Below are positions 38,235 through 50,895 of a DNA stretch of 64,000 bases, piece by piece. The notes under the pieces are model-generated. The model had not been told where the DNA came from, did no database searches, and was given only the letters and a program-made list of their open reading frames with translations. The first letter of the stretch is position 1; the number at the start of each line of letters is the position of its first letter. A program made the position numbers and the translations under genes. Source of the stretch: Talinum fruticosum (Eukaryota; Streptophyta; Magnoliopsida; Caryophyllales; Talinaceae); NCBI GenBank assembly GCA_021018815.1, contig JAITYX010000076.1, positions 1,488,001 through 1,552,000 on the forward strand. Reading direction: 5' to 3'.

Positions 38235-40424
38235 AGGTACCTTTCTAGAAGGACATTTGAATGAAACCAAAAAGTTGGTAATTTTATGCATTAATTTAAA
38301 TAAATCTCGTTTGGATATAATATATAAATTTATTTTAGATATTTATAATTTAATAAAATTAGAGCCGTCTTATCTATTAAAGAAGAAATTAAAACCTAGA
38401 CTATGAGTCAATGATTAAAACAATTTAAGTATACATTAATTCATCCAAATTTCTTTCTATAAAACTTGTCGTCGCTAAACCTTCAATCATTAGGCTCGGG
38501 CTTTTTATTGAACCACTTTTTTTCCTTGACATAATATCAGCACCTCTCCTAGTCATCATCAATTGCTTTGTATTATTTGAAGGAAGCACTTTACATGAAA
38601 GATACATTTCGATTTCAGAGAACATTTTACGTACTAATAAAATACATAAAAACATGTTTTAAACTCGGTTAAATTTTTGTGACATTCCGAAATGAAATGG
38701 TATTTATTATGTTGCACCAATTGGTAAGAAAATCCTTTTAGGTTGAACTGTCGGGCAACAAGCTTGGAAGGTTAGTTCCCAGCTTCCCAAGTATTGTTAG
38801 CTAAACAGGTGGATTTGGTAAAAATGGGTGATGTAGCTCAGTAGTTGCAGTGGGTGAACTGTGGTGGGACACTGAGTAGCAGGGGATCAAAGTATGAATT
38901 CCCATGCCTTTGGCAGATGGCACTGCATAGATTGGATAAAACCCTGACTCTGGTCATCCCTTCCTGTTGCAATCATGAAATTATACTATGATAGGCTAGA
39001 TGAAGTACTGACTGAGGGAAATGCTTTTTGTTTGCTTTCTTGTTTTTTTTTCTATTTAAGTATAAACATCGACCTAGGTGAAATTTAAGCATAAGTATAA
39101 ACATCGACATTACTGTACAGAAAAACCTAGTTGATCAACAGTCCAGGGAAGGCTGAAGACTCAGGATAGACCTAGGCTCTCTCTTACTCCTTAAATTCAT
39201 CAATTGAAAAAATTTGAGGTAGCGAGAGTTAAAATTTTCACCGTGCCTGTGACAAGTGAATGGAGCACCACCGAGGCAAATACGTCGTGATAAATGAGAA
39301 TATGTTGTGTAAAACGTAGTTAATGATGAATAATGAGGATGAGACTGACATCTCTCTCAAAATTCCTTAGCTGCCCATATCAGCCTACGAGGGCATGCCA
39401 TGAAAAAAGCAATGGGCTGAGTTGCGGTCCTCACTGATTGGGCCGGCCCTGGTCCAAAATTTAGTTTCATCCTCTGAAAATTAAAGATGGGCTTGGACTG
39501 TGACGCTTGGAAATTCCTTACCTTTATCTGCCTCAAGGGGCGTACTGAGGAGCAAAGGTCAATGGAAGTTAAATATATAGTATACTAGTAACAACTCCGA
39601 AAGATTTTAATAGCTGTCTCAATTGACACAATTATACACATTAGATCATGCGGAAACAATTTTAAGCAAACAACTTGTAAAGATAAGGCTGGTTATATGC
39701 GAATTTTTCAAAACCCCGAAAAAATAATAGATGTTATTTGTTACAATTGTTATGAAAATGGGCCATAAGCGGATGGACGAATGGAGGGCTAAGTAGAGAC
39801 CTAGTTAGAGCATAGATGAGATGACTAAGTGGACATGTAAGGTTACTTCACATGTATGTGCACATGCATATCCATAACAAGCTGAAAATGAGTTAGTAGT
39901 ACTCGCATGAGACACAACACCCACCTACCATACCACTTTCATGACTTTTATCTCTCCTTCTCTCAATCTCTCTCCTAACAATAATAATTAAAAGATTTTT
40001 ATACAAAGTTATAGATAATTTTTTCGACTAATAAGTACCCGTGACAACATAATATGTACTATTTAACTTTTTTAGTAAATAAAACCCTTCTAAACTTGCT
40101 TAAAAATAATAAAAGAAATACCACTTAACTTTTAAAAATATTTAAAAATAATCCTCTTATAATGGCATTTTTATTGGTCTAAAAATTTTGATTCAAGGAT
40201 GACAATTATACCCGAGTTTGAAGCAAATTCAATTCAGCTTAGATTCGATTCAGTAGATAACATCTAACTCTATCGGATTGGATTGAAAATTAACGGGATT
40301 TAGATTTGGTTGTCCCTACATCTATGATCTGAATCTACATCCCTACTTTGGTGACTAAGTGTCATTTTAAAATATTTTTAAAAATTTATTAGCAGTTTGA
40401 AGCAAGATTTCCTATGGTTGCACC
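38235..40424. other. Spacer between GASA copies
   Basis: No coding gene. A tRNA-like relic lies at about 38829-38915. A 16-bp direct repeat AAGTATAAACATCGAC occurs near 39058 and 39094. 40119-40395 has inverted ends around TTTTAAAAATATTT, possibly a small MITE. Confidence 0.4.
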
Positions 40425-40513
40425 AATATATATCCCATTTTCTTGGCCACTTTCTTCATGTGCACCTGACAACAAGTGAGTAGATCTTGATCAAACTTGC
40501 CCTAAAAAGAGAG

Positions 40514-40681
40514 ATGAAGATCTCAATTGGCACTCTCCTTGTTTCCCTGATCTTGAGCTCCTCCTTACTTCACATTGTCAATGCTCAAGCAGGTCCTCCT
40601 GATCAGCCCCCTCAGGTCCAGGGGGTCCAGGTTATCCTCAGCCACCTCCAGGAGGTCCAGGTTATCCTCAGCCACCATCAG
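40514..40681 (+). CDS. Orphan or alternative first exon of a GASA gene
   Basis: This segment encodes a GASA-type signal peptide (MKISIGTLLVSLILSSSLLH then IVNAQAGPP) close to that of the gene at 41769. It ends in a phase-1 donor, CCATCAG|GTATGT. The linker frame is broken unless one base is added to the C5 run at 40607-40611. The corrected frame then reads GPGGPGYPQPPPGGPGYPQP, a tidy repeat. No 12-cysteine exon follows before the next first exon at 41769. The segment may be a truncated duplicate, or an alternative promoter and first exon spliced to 42288, whose phase fits. A TATA-like AATATATAT (about 40425) precedes it. The start is ATG 40514, not the upstream non-ATG extension. Confidence 0.65.
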
Positions 40682-41670
40682 GTATGTGCACAACATCTCT
40701 TCATTTCTTTTTAACTTACGGCTTGTCGTCAAGGACCGTTACATTATGTTTGTTATACGTTCAAACCGATGGTTGAAGAAGGTTCATAAATATAGATCTT
40801 ATAATACACACATTTTAAAATTTAACCGATCTTAGTGAAGCTAATTACTGTCATATGAGTCGACCTCTTGAGTTCTCAAGAAAGTGAAAATTGCAGCTGT
40901 ACGTGATCTTATCCAACTATAATTTAGATCATATATTTGAGGATTTTTAACTTACATATCATCCCTCAACCATAAAAATGAAAAAACAACTAGCTGTAAT
41001 TCTAATTTTACATACATTAAATTTAAATAAAAGCAATACAATGATGTAAAGAACGTACTATCTGAATTAAACGTTTGTGTGGCAATATGACCGGTTTAGT
41101 TAGTAATAAATATGGATTGCATGACTAACATGTACATGGATGCATATGCATATCCATATACATATTTTTTAAAATAATTTGAGCGAAGGTGTAATCCTTT
41201 TCGAACCACAAGTATTTAAGATAAAGAAAAATTATCCCAATTGTTTTACTTTTGCATGAAAGTTTAGAAAAGCTGATTGAATACAGGCGGGGGAATAGGT
41301 AGGAGCATGTGAGTATCCTTTGTTGTATTATCACTTCACTGGAGTATTAGTGGTAGATGGGGTTTGTATCCCTTGTTTGTACTGTATTCCTTGTTTGCTC
41401 GAATAAACCTACTATAATTTCAACCAATACTTTATTAGTATATATAGTAAAATAATAATGATCAAGAAAAGAACGAAATATCAAGTCAACAAATTTAGAT
41501 GTAACTTTTGGTATACGTACAATATGCATGGCTGGGACACAAGACACCACCGACCATACCAATTTCTGTATTTCCTCAAAAGCATACAATTTCTGGTTAC
41601 AAAGTTGTTTAATTTGTTGGCTTGTAAAAATGAACTTGTGGTTCCCATATTGATTCCTTTCCTTGGACCT

Positions 41671-41678
41671 TATATATA
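41671..41678 (+). promoter_or_regulatory. TATA box of the second GASA gene
   Basis: TATATATA followed by GCCCCATTTTCT. The same arrangement, ATATATATCCCATTTTCT, stands before the orphan exon at 40514, so promoter and exon were duplicated together. Confidence 0.65.
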
Positions 41679-41768
41679 TGCCCCATTTTCTGACCCAAAA
41701 TTCCAACACAACTCACTAGATCTTTTCAAAACTCCTCTTCTGAGCCAAAACTCCAAAAATTAGGAAAA

Positions 41769-42472
41769 ATGAAGATCTCATTTGGAATTCTCCTTCTCAT
41801 TTCCCTCATCTTGAGCTCCACCTTATTTGACATTGTTAATGTTCAAGCAGGTCCTCCTAAACCGCCTTCTGGTCCAAGATCTCCGGCTCCTCCTCAGCCA
41901 CCTTCAGGTACGAAGATCAATCCCTTCACTTCTTCCAAAGTTTGTACTTAGCTTGCTCGAGCAACTATTCAAACTAAAGACTTAAGCTGATGGTTGATTC
42001 ATGAATCATAGCTAGTCCAATGTTCTTAAATTTAGTCTTATGTATCATCTTTCTTGCAACTAATTTTTTCTTTCATGCTCGTAATATGTGTATGCAGTTT
42101 CTGAAACTCATTTTAAGGATGAAACTTTGTTTTTTTATAAAATTAAACAAGAAGATCAATATTAATTATTCATGTTGCTTTTTGTAAGCTTTATAATGAA
42201 CTATTACATGTTGATATGCTAGTTTATAATAATTTGCTTCTTGTAATTTGAATGTTAAATGGTGATTTTGAAAAAAAAAAATTGCAGCATTTTGCAACAA
42301 AAAGTGTGGGGTGAGGTGTGCATTGAAGGGGCCAGGATCAAGGTGTGAAAAATACTGCATGATGTGCTGTGCCAAGTGCAACTGTGTGCCTTCAGGGACC
42401 TATGGCAACCTAGACCAGTGCCCTTGCTACAGGGACTGGAAGAGCCCTAATGGCAGGCCCAAGTGCCCTTAA
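41769..42472 (+). CDS. GASA/snakin secreted cysteine-rich peptide, second copy
   Basis: Two exons (41769-41907 and 42288-42472, phase-1 intron) encode 107 residues. A signal peptide ([20 protein letters not shown]) and a proline-rich linker precede a full GASA domain with 12 cysteines, including [31 protein letters not shown] and [17 protein letters not shown]. The domain resembles snakin-1/peamaclein-type members. A poly(A) signal AATAAA is at 42756-42761. It is a tandem relative of the exon at 40514 and a more distant one of the gene at 37136. Confidence 0.95.
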
Positions 42473-42761
42473 TTGAATCTTTGTCACTACTCGGTTGGGT
42501 CCCAATCCAGCGAGGTCTGAAGTACTGTTTGTTAAATATTATTATGTTTAAATTAAGAATCTACACACTGAGTTTCTTGGTGTTACATCAAATAATAGTT
42601 GTCTAATCTGAGAGAAGTGAGCAAGAGTTTCGGAGTTAGTGTTAGATTGCGTCTTGTGTCATTTTGAAGTTAATCATCAGTCGATGATTTTCTGTCCTGT
42701 AGTACTATATATAACATGTTAACTATGTTCGATGTCGTGTATCTTTTCATATTAGAATAAA

Positions 42762-44794
42762 TGTTTTATAAAATAACTGTATTATTCTAGTATATTTTCA
42801 AATATAATTTTTTGACTTTAATTTTAATTAACTATATTAATAATCTTTATGATTCCATAAAAAAAAATCTTTATGATTCTAGGCTTGTAAAACTCGAAAT
42901 GTTACCGAATCATTTATCACCCTGACAAGTCTATAAAAAGAACAATAATTTATATATCAAGGCAAGGGTTGATAGTGTCATAAATTTCATTTCACCTTCT
43001 TCGTACTCTCTGAGTCTCTCTCTCTCTCTCTCTCTATGTCAAAACATTCTAGTTGCCTCTAATATAACACTCTTTCCATTATAAAATACTTGTCATTTGA
43101 AAATTATGAAATAATATTTATAACAAAATCCGTGTTAAAAAGACCAAGGTACCCAAAATTTCATTAAAAATAAAAAAAAATCAATGAAAAATAAAAAATA
43201 AAAATCAATTAATAAGAGCAAACTTAGTAAACTAGTTATTAATATATCATTAAAATTGCAAATTGGCTATCAAACATATATGGATACAATTGGATTCAAT
43301 TTTGATTGTTGGGATGCTTCGAGGAAGTAAGAAGTGAGGCTCACAGTTCACTCCAATATTGATGCAATGTAAACTGTTGTTAAGGAAATCTGATTAGGAA
43401 GTAAAGATAATTACTATTGAAAAGCAAATCAAGTTACGGATAAGTTAGCTAATTTGGGTTTAAATATAAATTTAGGCAATCACTTCTTTCAGTCTCTGGT
43501 TAGAGAAGTTATGAGAGTCAGATATTACTATTTTTTCTCTCTATTGCCTGGGAATAAAGACTATATTTTTCTTGTGAGCTTTGTCTTCTTACTTGAGCAG
43601 GTTTTTCTCTTATCTTAGTACAAGTTTTAGTGAGAATTTTTCCTTTTGTCTTAGTGTCACCAGTTTTTATAAATCTCAAGATATCGAGTCACGTAGGAGA
43701 GTAGGATATTACTATATAAGACTTGTTTGTTTGACTTGAAAGGTGAATTAATTATAGAAGTTTATACAATAAACATACTTCTATTGTGATGATTTTCTTT
43801 CAAGTATAATATATCATATTAAATAGATGTCTACTTTATGAAGTTATATTATACCTCGTGATAGTTAGGGGAAGACACAAGGATATTAAAGAATGTGTTT
43901 AACAGCCGAAGGATGCTTGGAATAGTATAGAGCTGATCGAAAATATAATAATCATTAACTTTTAGAGATGAGGATTTACATTGATGGTTTATTCTAGTTA
44001 AATTATTTTAGTGCTAGATGTCGTGTGACCTTTTTTTTTTTTTTTTTAATCCAAAGAAGTCATAAAAAACAGTAAAATATACTAGCGGGAAGAAAAATTA
44101 AACTTAGGATCTAATCTACTCAAAATTTTAGTATTAACCACTAGACTAAGATATCATCGGTAGATGTCATGTAACCTTTTATTAATGAATATATCTCTTT
44201 TTCTGAAAAAAGAAACTACTTATTCTTCCACACAACTATTTGGTTCTATGTTGATCATATCCCAAAGACTTTGATATAATCAAATCAAATATATTCCATT
44301 TTATTAGAAAATTTATACAACAAATAATACATTTTATTTATTTGATAGATTAATTAAAACAAATATTCCATTTTTTAATAATAAAAAATCCGTAAAATTC
44401 ATTTTAGGTAAAAATTGAATCCAAATCTCATCACACAAAAGCACAAAAAGAAAAAAAGAGGGTGATCTCTAAAATTTGATAGATTAATTAATTACTCCTA
44501 ATCATTAATAACTTTGAGCATTGCAAGACCCGCAACGTGCGGCGTTTGTCATAAACACGTGAAATGCTATATTTCCCCACTTTAAAAAAAACGGCTACTG
44601 CCTTTTTTTAAAAGAAAGGAAAAAAAAGGGAGCAGAAAATAATTTTGCATATTTTTTTTGTAGTACGCCACTTGACATTTCTAAATTCTAATTGCTTCAT
44701 ATTTCAACTTTCCCATTAAAGGAATCTCCTACTTATAATATATATAATATATAATATAATATGCTACTAAACTAGATGCTTCCAATATATATAT
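42762..44794. other. AT-rich spacer
   Basis: No gene seen. It contains a (CT)n run (about 43017-43035) and A/T homopolymers, for example at 44034-44048. Confidence 0.5.
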
Positions 44795-45306
44795 GGAAAT
44801 TCGACGTCATTAATCCAAAGTTTGGGAGTGTTGGATGGAGAATTGGACGTCAACACCTCAACTTTTGACCTATTTACATTTCTTACACCGCTATCGACTT
44901 GAACTCGGTTGTTAAATGACGTGGAGGCGGTATTGTTACACGTGGACAATGATAATAATAATAATAAAAATTATTTATTGTTTGGATGAAGATGGTAAAA
45001 AAAAAAAAAACAATTAAACCTAATGTCTATACCCCTCGTGTTGTGTTCTCTATCTCTCTTCGGGGTAAAGAAATTAGGTTTAACTTGTCTTTTTTTATCA
45101 TTTTTGCCAAATTATCATCTAAAAAATAAATATTTTTTTATTTATTATCCGCGTGTAACAAAGACTGTTGTTCACGTCATTGAGCAACTGAAACTCGGTG
45201 GTGATGCAAGAAATGTAAATAGGTCCAAAGTTGGCGTCCAATTCTTCGGTTGGAATTAATGACGTCCAACACTTTCAAATTTTAAATTATTAGGATCCAA
45301 TTCCCC
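44795..45306. mobile_element. Foldback element with about 245-bp inverted arms
   Basis: The left arm (44795-45038) and right arm (45061-45306) are diverged inverted copies around a 22-bp loop. Matching blocks include GACCTATTTACATTTCTT, AGTGTTGGA, TTGTTACACG and AATTAAACCTAAT / GTTAAACCTAATT. The two short ORFs over the arms share NVNRSKV because they are mirror copies. Target duplications are not certain. It could be a foldback or Mutator-like MITE. Confidence 0.8.
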
Positions 45307-46740
45307 ATATGTATAATAGCCCTCCCTTTAATTTTAAACTACTAAAATTTTTGCAAAATAGTGCAAGAGGTAGATGTTGACTTCATAAAAATTAAAATGC
45401 ATAATTATGTCAAAGGGATTCTACCATAAATGTGATTCTTCTAAAAAATATACAAGAAAATATTAGTTTTTAATATGAAGATGAATTCGCAAATTGAAAA
45501 TTATACAACATTTTAATGGAAATAAAAGCCTTACAGACTGAGTGGAAAAACAATAATTATAATAATAATAACAAAAGAGGAGCTAAAGCCGCAAGCTCCC
45601 AAGGTTCCCGGGTAAAGGGGTTTTGGGACTTTTGAGGGGAGGGGGAACGTCATCATCCGAAAATGGAGGGGCTCCTCAAAGATCACCAAACCGTTGGATG
45701 AGCTTGGATGAGCATGGGTGAGCTAGGGCAATAGTTTGGTTGGAGGGGAAAAGAGGGGGACGAATGTAGTTCTAGTTTTTGAGAGGGGAATATTAGAGAG
45801 ATGGGTGAAGAGGAGGGGGTAGGTTTAGGAGTGAGATATTGAGGGAGTAAAAAGAGGGGGTTGAGAGAAAATAGGGATTAATCGGGTACTAATTCCTCCT
45901 TGGACGAGGCACACCACCGAGGATTGATTAAGCAATTAATTCAAGCCAAAAGATAAGTCACACCACCTTTGATCGGAATTAGACTCTTGGACATTACTTA
46001 ATTAAGCTACTAATTACGCTAAACAAAGAGGATTTGGGGGTTAAGGAACATAGCTCGACTTTGCATTCAAATTGACAAAGGACCCTTAACAATACCAAGC
46101 TTCACATATTTGTATTTAAGTATAGTTATGGTATATATGATTAATCCAAGGGTTGAAAGCTCCATACAATCATCCTATAGGGTTGAGAGTAAGTTCAGCC
46201 AAAAATAAAAGGGGAGGAGACAATAAATTAGAAAGAGAAACAACTAGGTGTAAGGTGAATCTACACGTTGTTTTAACAAATTTCTCCCTTGATTTAAGCT
46301 GCAATAATTTTCCTACACAACTCCAAATGCAACGAAAAAGTATGTTGGAAAGCTTGTTGAGAGAGTTTTCCATCCATATGCTGACCATTGACAAAGTCCT
46401 TACAGATCAAAAGTTATGCAAGAAATACTAAACATGTTTCAAAATTGGCTAGAAAACGGTTGACTTTGGGAAAGTATCTCTACACTTACTTTCTCCATTT
46501 AGTTTCAAAATGCCCATAATCCCCCTTACTAGAGAACATCTTCAAGAATGTTCATGTTAAATTTGGAGGCCAGATTCCTCCTCAAGTTTGGTTGATCAAG
46601 CAAACAAAATAACCTTTTGTAGCATCTTGGTTGGGTCTACTCCTCCAGTGTCTCCATCACATATACAATGAATTTTATACATTGAATGATTACATTACTG
46701 AAATAATAAAATGATTAATTTTCCTATAAAACTAATTTAT
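45307..46740. other. Spacer without recognised genes
   Basis: A G-rich patch lies at 45600-45860. The frame at 46153-46431 shows no recognisable domain. Confidence 0.45.
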
Positions 46741-46747
46741 ACATTTG

Positions 46748-47338
46748 TAGACCTTCATTTTTCGTTTAATTGTTGTTTTATCATACGATTTTTAACAAGG
46801 ATATTTTTAAACTTGTATAATTTTTTCAGGAGAAAATTTACTTGTTAAATTAGTTCAAACTCGAAGAATTGATATTTTATTATAGACCTATATCACTATC
46901 AATTAACAATTTCATCACATGTCATCAAAAAATATATAATTGTCTAATGAAATCTCTACAGAGCAAGAGATAGTGTCATCCTTCAAAAGAGAGTACAAAG
47001 ACACTCTCGAAACTAGAGATAGATTTTTTTTTTTTGAGAATAATAGATGAATTTTATTAATTGAAAGTCATACGATATTTGTAAAGAAAATCAAACTCAA
47101 ACAAATGCATAACTAAAATAACAAGATAAATCTTTCGATTGAAAGAACTAATTGAAACTCTTCCGATAGCTCATCTTCCATTCGATCGTTGTTTCATTAT
47201 ACAGACCTTTAACGATGATATACACAAATCTTGTATAACCTTCCTTTCGAATAGATTTATATGTTATATTAGTTCGAATTTGAATAATTAATACTCGTGG
47301 CAGACCGATCCGACAATTAATCAACAATTCAACCACAT
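46748..47338. repeat. Pair of diverged direct repeats, about 172 bp each
   Basis: 46748-46920 and 47167-47338 align along their length, sharing GTTGTTT.ATTATAC-like, CTTGTATAA, TTAGTTC and CAATTAA.CAA blocks. Between them is a T-run followed by GAATAATAGATGAATTTTAT, typical of an antisense retroelement tail. They may be flanks or repeats of a decayed element. Confidence 0.55.
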
Positions 47339-48386
47339 ACAATTATAAACCTATGAAAACAAACCGATAAAATCGCTTCAAAAGCGAGAAATAATTACTT
47401 GTGACTTATTCAAGTAGAATTTCTCTCACAGTTGAATCATTACCCATAATTGCCAAAACATAAATGCTTCAATTTGACAATAATTTTTACATGAGTTCAC
47501 TAAAGAAAATATATATCGTGTAAAAAATATCGCCCTAATTTTACAACGCAAGTAAGTTTATTTTTCTTCTTTTGAAGATCCTATACTTATATAAGCAACA
47601 TCTTTAATTGTCAAAGCTAAATTATGGTTTAAAATTTTCTTTTTAATTTAGATAAATAATATCACTTATATATGAAGTCTTTACTAGATGAAACAGGAGA
47701 TCTAGTGCTCTAAACCCTCACTCATATCTCATCTCTTTAATGGAAAGCGAGTCAATTAAAAATTGGTATATTATATCTGTATGGAGATTTTCAAAAAGAG
47801 GGGAAAAAAGTTGGTCGATCAAATAATAATTAAGTAAAAAATGGGAATTTCCCTTTCAAAATGCCACAATTTTGCCTTTCCTCCTACTCAAAACACTGAG
47901 TTGGTTGGCCACAACATTTTGCCCAAATCTGCTTGATGTATTCCTTGAATCATGGGGTTGATTTTGCCATTTGCTACACTCTTCACCTTCCCCATTATAG
48001 CTCACTGTCCTTTTAACTACAGCTCTTCTCTCTCTCTCTCTCTCTCTGAGACACTCACACTTTGAGCAACCAAACAAACATGGGAAAGAATCCTTACCTT
48101 CTCCCCTCAACAATCAGGGATTTCGTCAAGTGTTTAACATCTGGGTAGTTGGGATATACCATTTTTAATTCACCCTCTTGTGTTCATATTAAAGATGGTC
48201 AAATTTTAAGAGATTGGCCATCTGGGTGTTAATAATTTCCAGCACTGATCTCACCAAAGTAGCCAACAAGATGTACTGATTAATAATTATCTCTGTTTTC
48301 ATCATTCTTCTGTTCAATTTTCATGGAAAATTTATTGTCGTGAATATTTAATGTCTTTCTGTCTATGCAGTTTCAGGTTGTGAGCA
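47339..48386. other. Upstream region of the 48.4-kb gene
   Basis: AT-rich spacer, then a probable leader: a (CT)n run (about 48029-48047) and an acceptor CTATGCAG at 48370, 16 nt before the start codon. A 5' UTR exon lies upstream, with its exact bounds unclear. Confidence 0.4.
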
Positions 48387-48992
48387 ATGAAGGGTTCTCC
48401 TGATTTTCCTGGGTTTGATTCTGCAGACAATGACAGCGACAACCATGAATTTGATGCTCATACAGACTTTGCACAGGTTTTCTTATGATTTCTAGCTCCA
48501 CATAAAAAGCAAGTTTTTTCTTAATTTGATTTGATTGACTAGATTCTCTCTCTTGAAACAGTTCTTGGAAGAGGCAAGAAGATATTCAAGCAACAAGGAA
48601 GACCCAGAAGAAGAAAGTGGAATGAAACAGCTAGAACTGAACCAAGAGAAAAAGCACAGCAAGAAGAAATCATGGAAACTAACTGCCCTGTTCTCGTCAT
48701 GGAAAATAACACGAAAGAAGACCAACCAATTCCCAAAACAAGCATCCGGGGATTCCCATTCCCACTCCCGATACCCAAGACATCCGAGGAATGTCTCGGG
48801 TCCGGTGAATAGCACCGGGGCTGGTGCTGCTGCTAGTAGCAAGCAGCACCAGCGCCCGGCTTCAGGACCTCTCGCCAATCTCTTTCATTCCAAGAAGAGA
48901 GAAGAAGAGGTCAATGACGTCCCCCATATGTGAGTTTAGACAAGCTTACCAAACCCCAATATGATTATGGCCCTATTTACTTGGTTTCTTAG
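48387..48992 (+). CDS. Uncharacterised plant-specific protein (HTDF..FLEEAR family)
   Basis: Two coding exons (48387-48476 and 48562-48992) give about 173 residues. The start is MKGSPDFPGFDSADNDSDNH. Conserved-looking blocks are HTDFAQFLEEARR across the exon junction, KKSWKLTALFSSWK, and a serine/proline-rich RNVSGPVNSTG...RPASGPLANLF region. The plain frame stops at 48931-48933 after VNDVPHM. Adding one C to the C5 run at 48921-48925 lets it continue PYVSLDKLTKPQYDYGPIYL to a stop at 48990-48992. From memory that matches the usual C-terminus of this plant family (PYxSLDkL...YGPvYLVs). No catalytic domain or membrane segment is visible and its function is unknown to me. Confidence 0.8.
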
Positions 48993-50041
48993 CCTACATT
49001 TCAACATCAGATGGCTGTTATACTGGAAATTGTGGTAACAGAAATCTGGGTGTGTTAGGTTACATGGATTTGTCCTGTGAATCTGAGAAATGGACCATTT
49101 GGTACAGTCTAATCGGTTTCCAAGACTTACGATTATGTACATCTGGTTCTCAATAGTTGTCTTTTGATTCCTGTCTTGATTCGTTTTTGTTGTCTTACCC
49201 TTATTGTCCCTCCCTTGAAATTTTAGCTTTGCCACCAACTTTTTCATGAGTGAAAAATGTGATGCATGAAAAGACAACGATTCAAAAAGTATGCTTCTTG
49301 TCTTGCCTAATTGGATTGAAAAATAGAAGTTGAGGATACCACGAGGTCCACCAGCAAATTATAAACTACTGTGAGAATTGAATAATCACTAATATTTTTG
49401 TCTAACTTTTTGGATGTATCTAATCATTTAAATCTAATTGAATGTGGGAGGTTTTTTAAAATCTTTACCTCTTTATGAGATTTATCAAATATAAAAAAAT
49501 AAAGAGGGGAGTTAAGTTAGAGAACACATACTATATTTGAGAGATTTGTTTCTCTTCAAATCCTATTTTATCTCCCTATGTATTATGAGAAATAAATAAA
49601 TCATAACCCAGGTGTAAAATTGATTTAATTTTATCAAAAAGTATATGTAAATTTGAAAAAATTAAATACGAAAAGTATAATTATACCAATAAAATGTACT
49701 ATACTAACATTTTTTGATTAGTTGATTTTATCGTCACATTGTAATGTTTGCAAGTAATAAAAAGTGCCTTTCTTTTGGATAGAGAACTCTGCTTCTCATT
49801 TGTTTGTATAACCAACATATGCACCTAACATAGTTGAAGAGGAGGTGCCAGCCTACATTTATATGTACTATACATAAACATAAAAATGGAATTGATTAAA
49901 GAACAAACGCGTTGGGATGGGGTTCTCTTTTTCCATCAAAAACCACCAATCTTCCCCAACTTATCCTATGAAATTTGAGGTCTACACATCTATACACATA
50001 GAATTGGCAATCAATTTAACAAAATCCTAACCGTTTTTGGT
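48993..50041. other. Spacer between convergent genes
   Basis: Holds the 3' UTR of the 48.4-kb gene and, on the other strand, that of the ATL gene. The middle is AT-rich and nothing else is recognised. Confidence 0.5.
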
Positions 50042-50895
50042 TCAAACTTGCTCAACATCACCCGAGCTCGAACCACGGGGAGAGGGAGCCATGGCTACCC
50101 TCTTCCCCCTACTAAACAGCCTCTTCAAGGACCTCAACTTGGTCATAACAGGCGATTGCCCTTCGTTGGGGGAAGAACACAAACAATCCTCACAGGGCTC
50201 TGTTGGTACTTCAATCACCAACCCATGATCTCCAGATGTTGATGCTGATGAGGAGGCATCATGCCCTTCTTCCAAGGGCACTAACCCTAAAGACCTAACC
50301 TGTGTTTCATCACCCCAAAAGAGCACATTTGTAGGGAAAGCTCGAGTTTGGGGCCTCCCATGATCATCATTTGATGATAATGAAATACTAACCTGTTCTT
50401 CCGATTCAGCAACCATGTTGTTACTATCACTACTATTAGGGTTTAAGCCTGCAGGGTTTTGGGGAGAAACCACAAGGGTTCTACAAAGGGGGCAAGTTGA
50501 GTGAGATTTGAACCACATGTCAATGCACTCTACATGAAACCCATGATGGCACTTTGGCAAAATCCTAGCTTTTTCCCCTTGTGATAACTCACTTAAGCAA
50601 ACAGCACACTCCAATCCATCCTTGAAATCTTGGGGTTGTACACCACAAAAGGGAGGGACCGGAGGGCAGAGGGCTCGAGCCCCCGCCGTGGGTTGGCGGC
50701 TACTTGGCGGCTGGCACGGCGGCGCCACGAGACTATGGCGGGGTCCTCAGTCCTTGACCAATACCACTTGGAATAGAGGTGGAGGAAGAAAAGCAGAGCC
50801 ACCACAAAGAAGGTGAATACCATAGCTCCTATCATGATCTGCGTTAGTGCCATTGAGTGTGTTGCACTCATTGATGGTTGTGCTGTGTTGTCCAT
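50042..50895 (-). CDS. ATL-family RING-H2 E3 ubiquitin ligase
   Basis: A single-exon gene on the minus strand, as usual for ATL genes, of about 284 residues after correction. The N-terminus has one membrane segment (MIGAMVFTFFVVALLFFLHL, about 21-40), followed by a basic stretch. The RING-H2 finger runs CAVCLSEL through CHHGFHVECIDMWF to CPLC, with the diagnostic Pro before the third cysteine (LPKCHHGFH). The C-terminal tail is long and serine-rich. The frame breaks between LPFVVYNP and QDFKDGLECAVC. One base added to the four-base run at 50632-50635 (G4 on the plus strand) joins the two parts. The resulting VYNPQDFKDGLECAVC matches the family. ATL proteins ubiquitinate targets at membranes, often in defence or stress responses. 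Confidence 0.92.

Noticed and set aside
40119..40395. MITE with TTTTAAAAATATTT inverted ends
   Set aside because: The ends are low-complexity A/T and no target duplication is clear, so chance is likely.
48492..48878. Minus-strand ORF opposite the 48.4-kb gene
   Set aside because: Shadow of the coding exon, which has the proper splice junction and family motifs.
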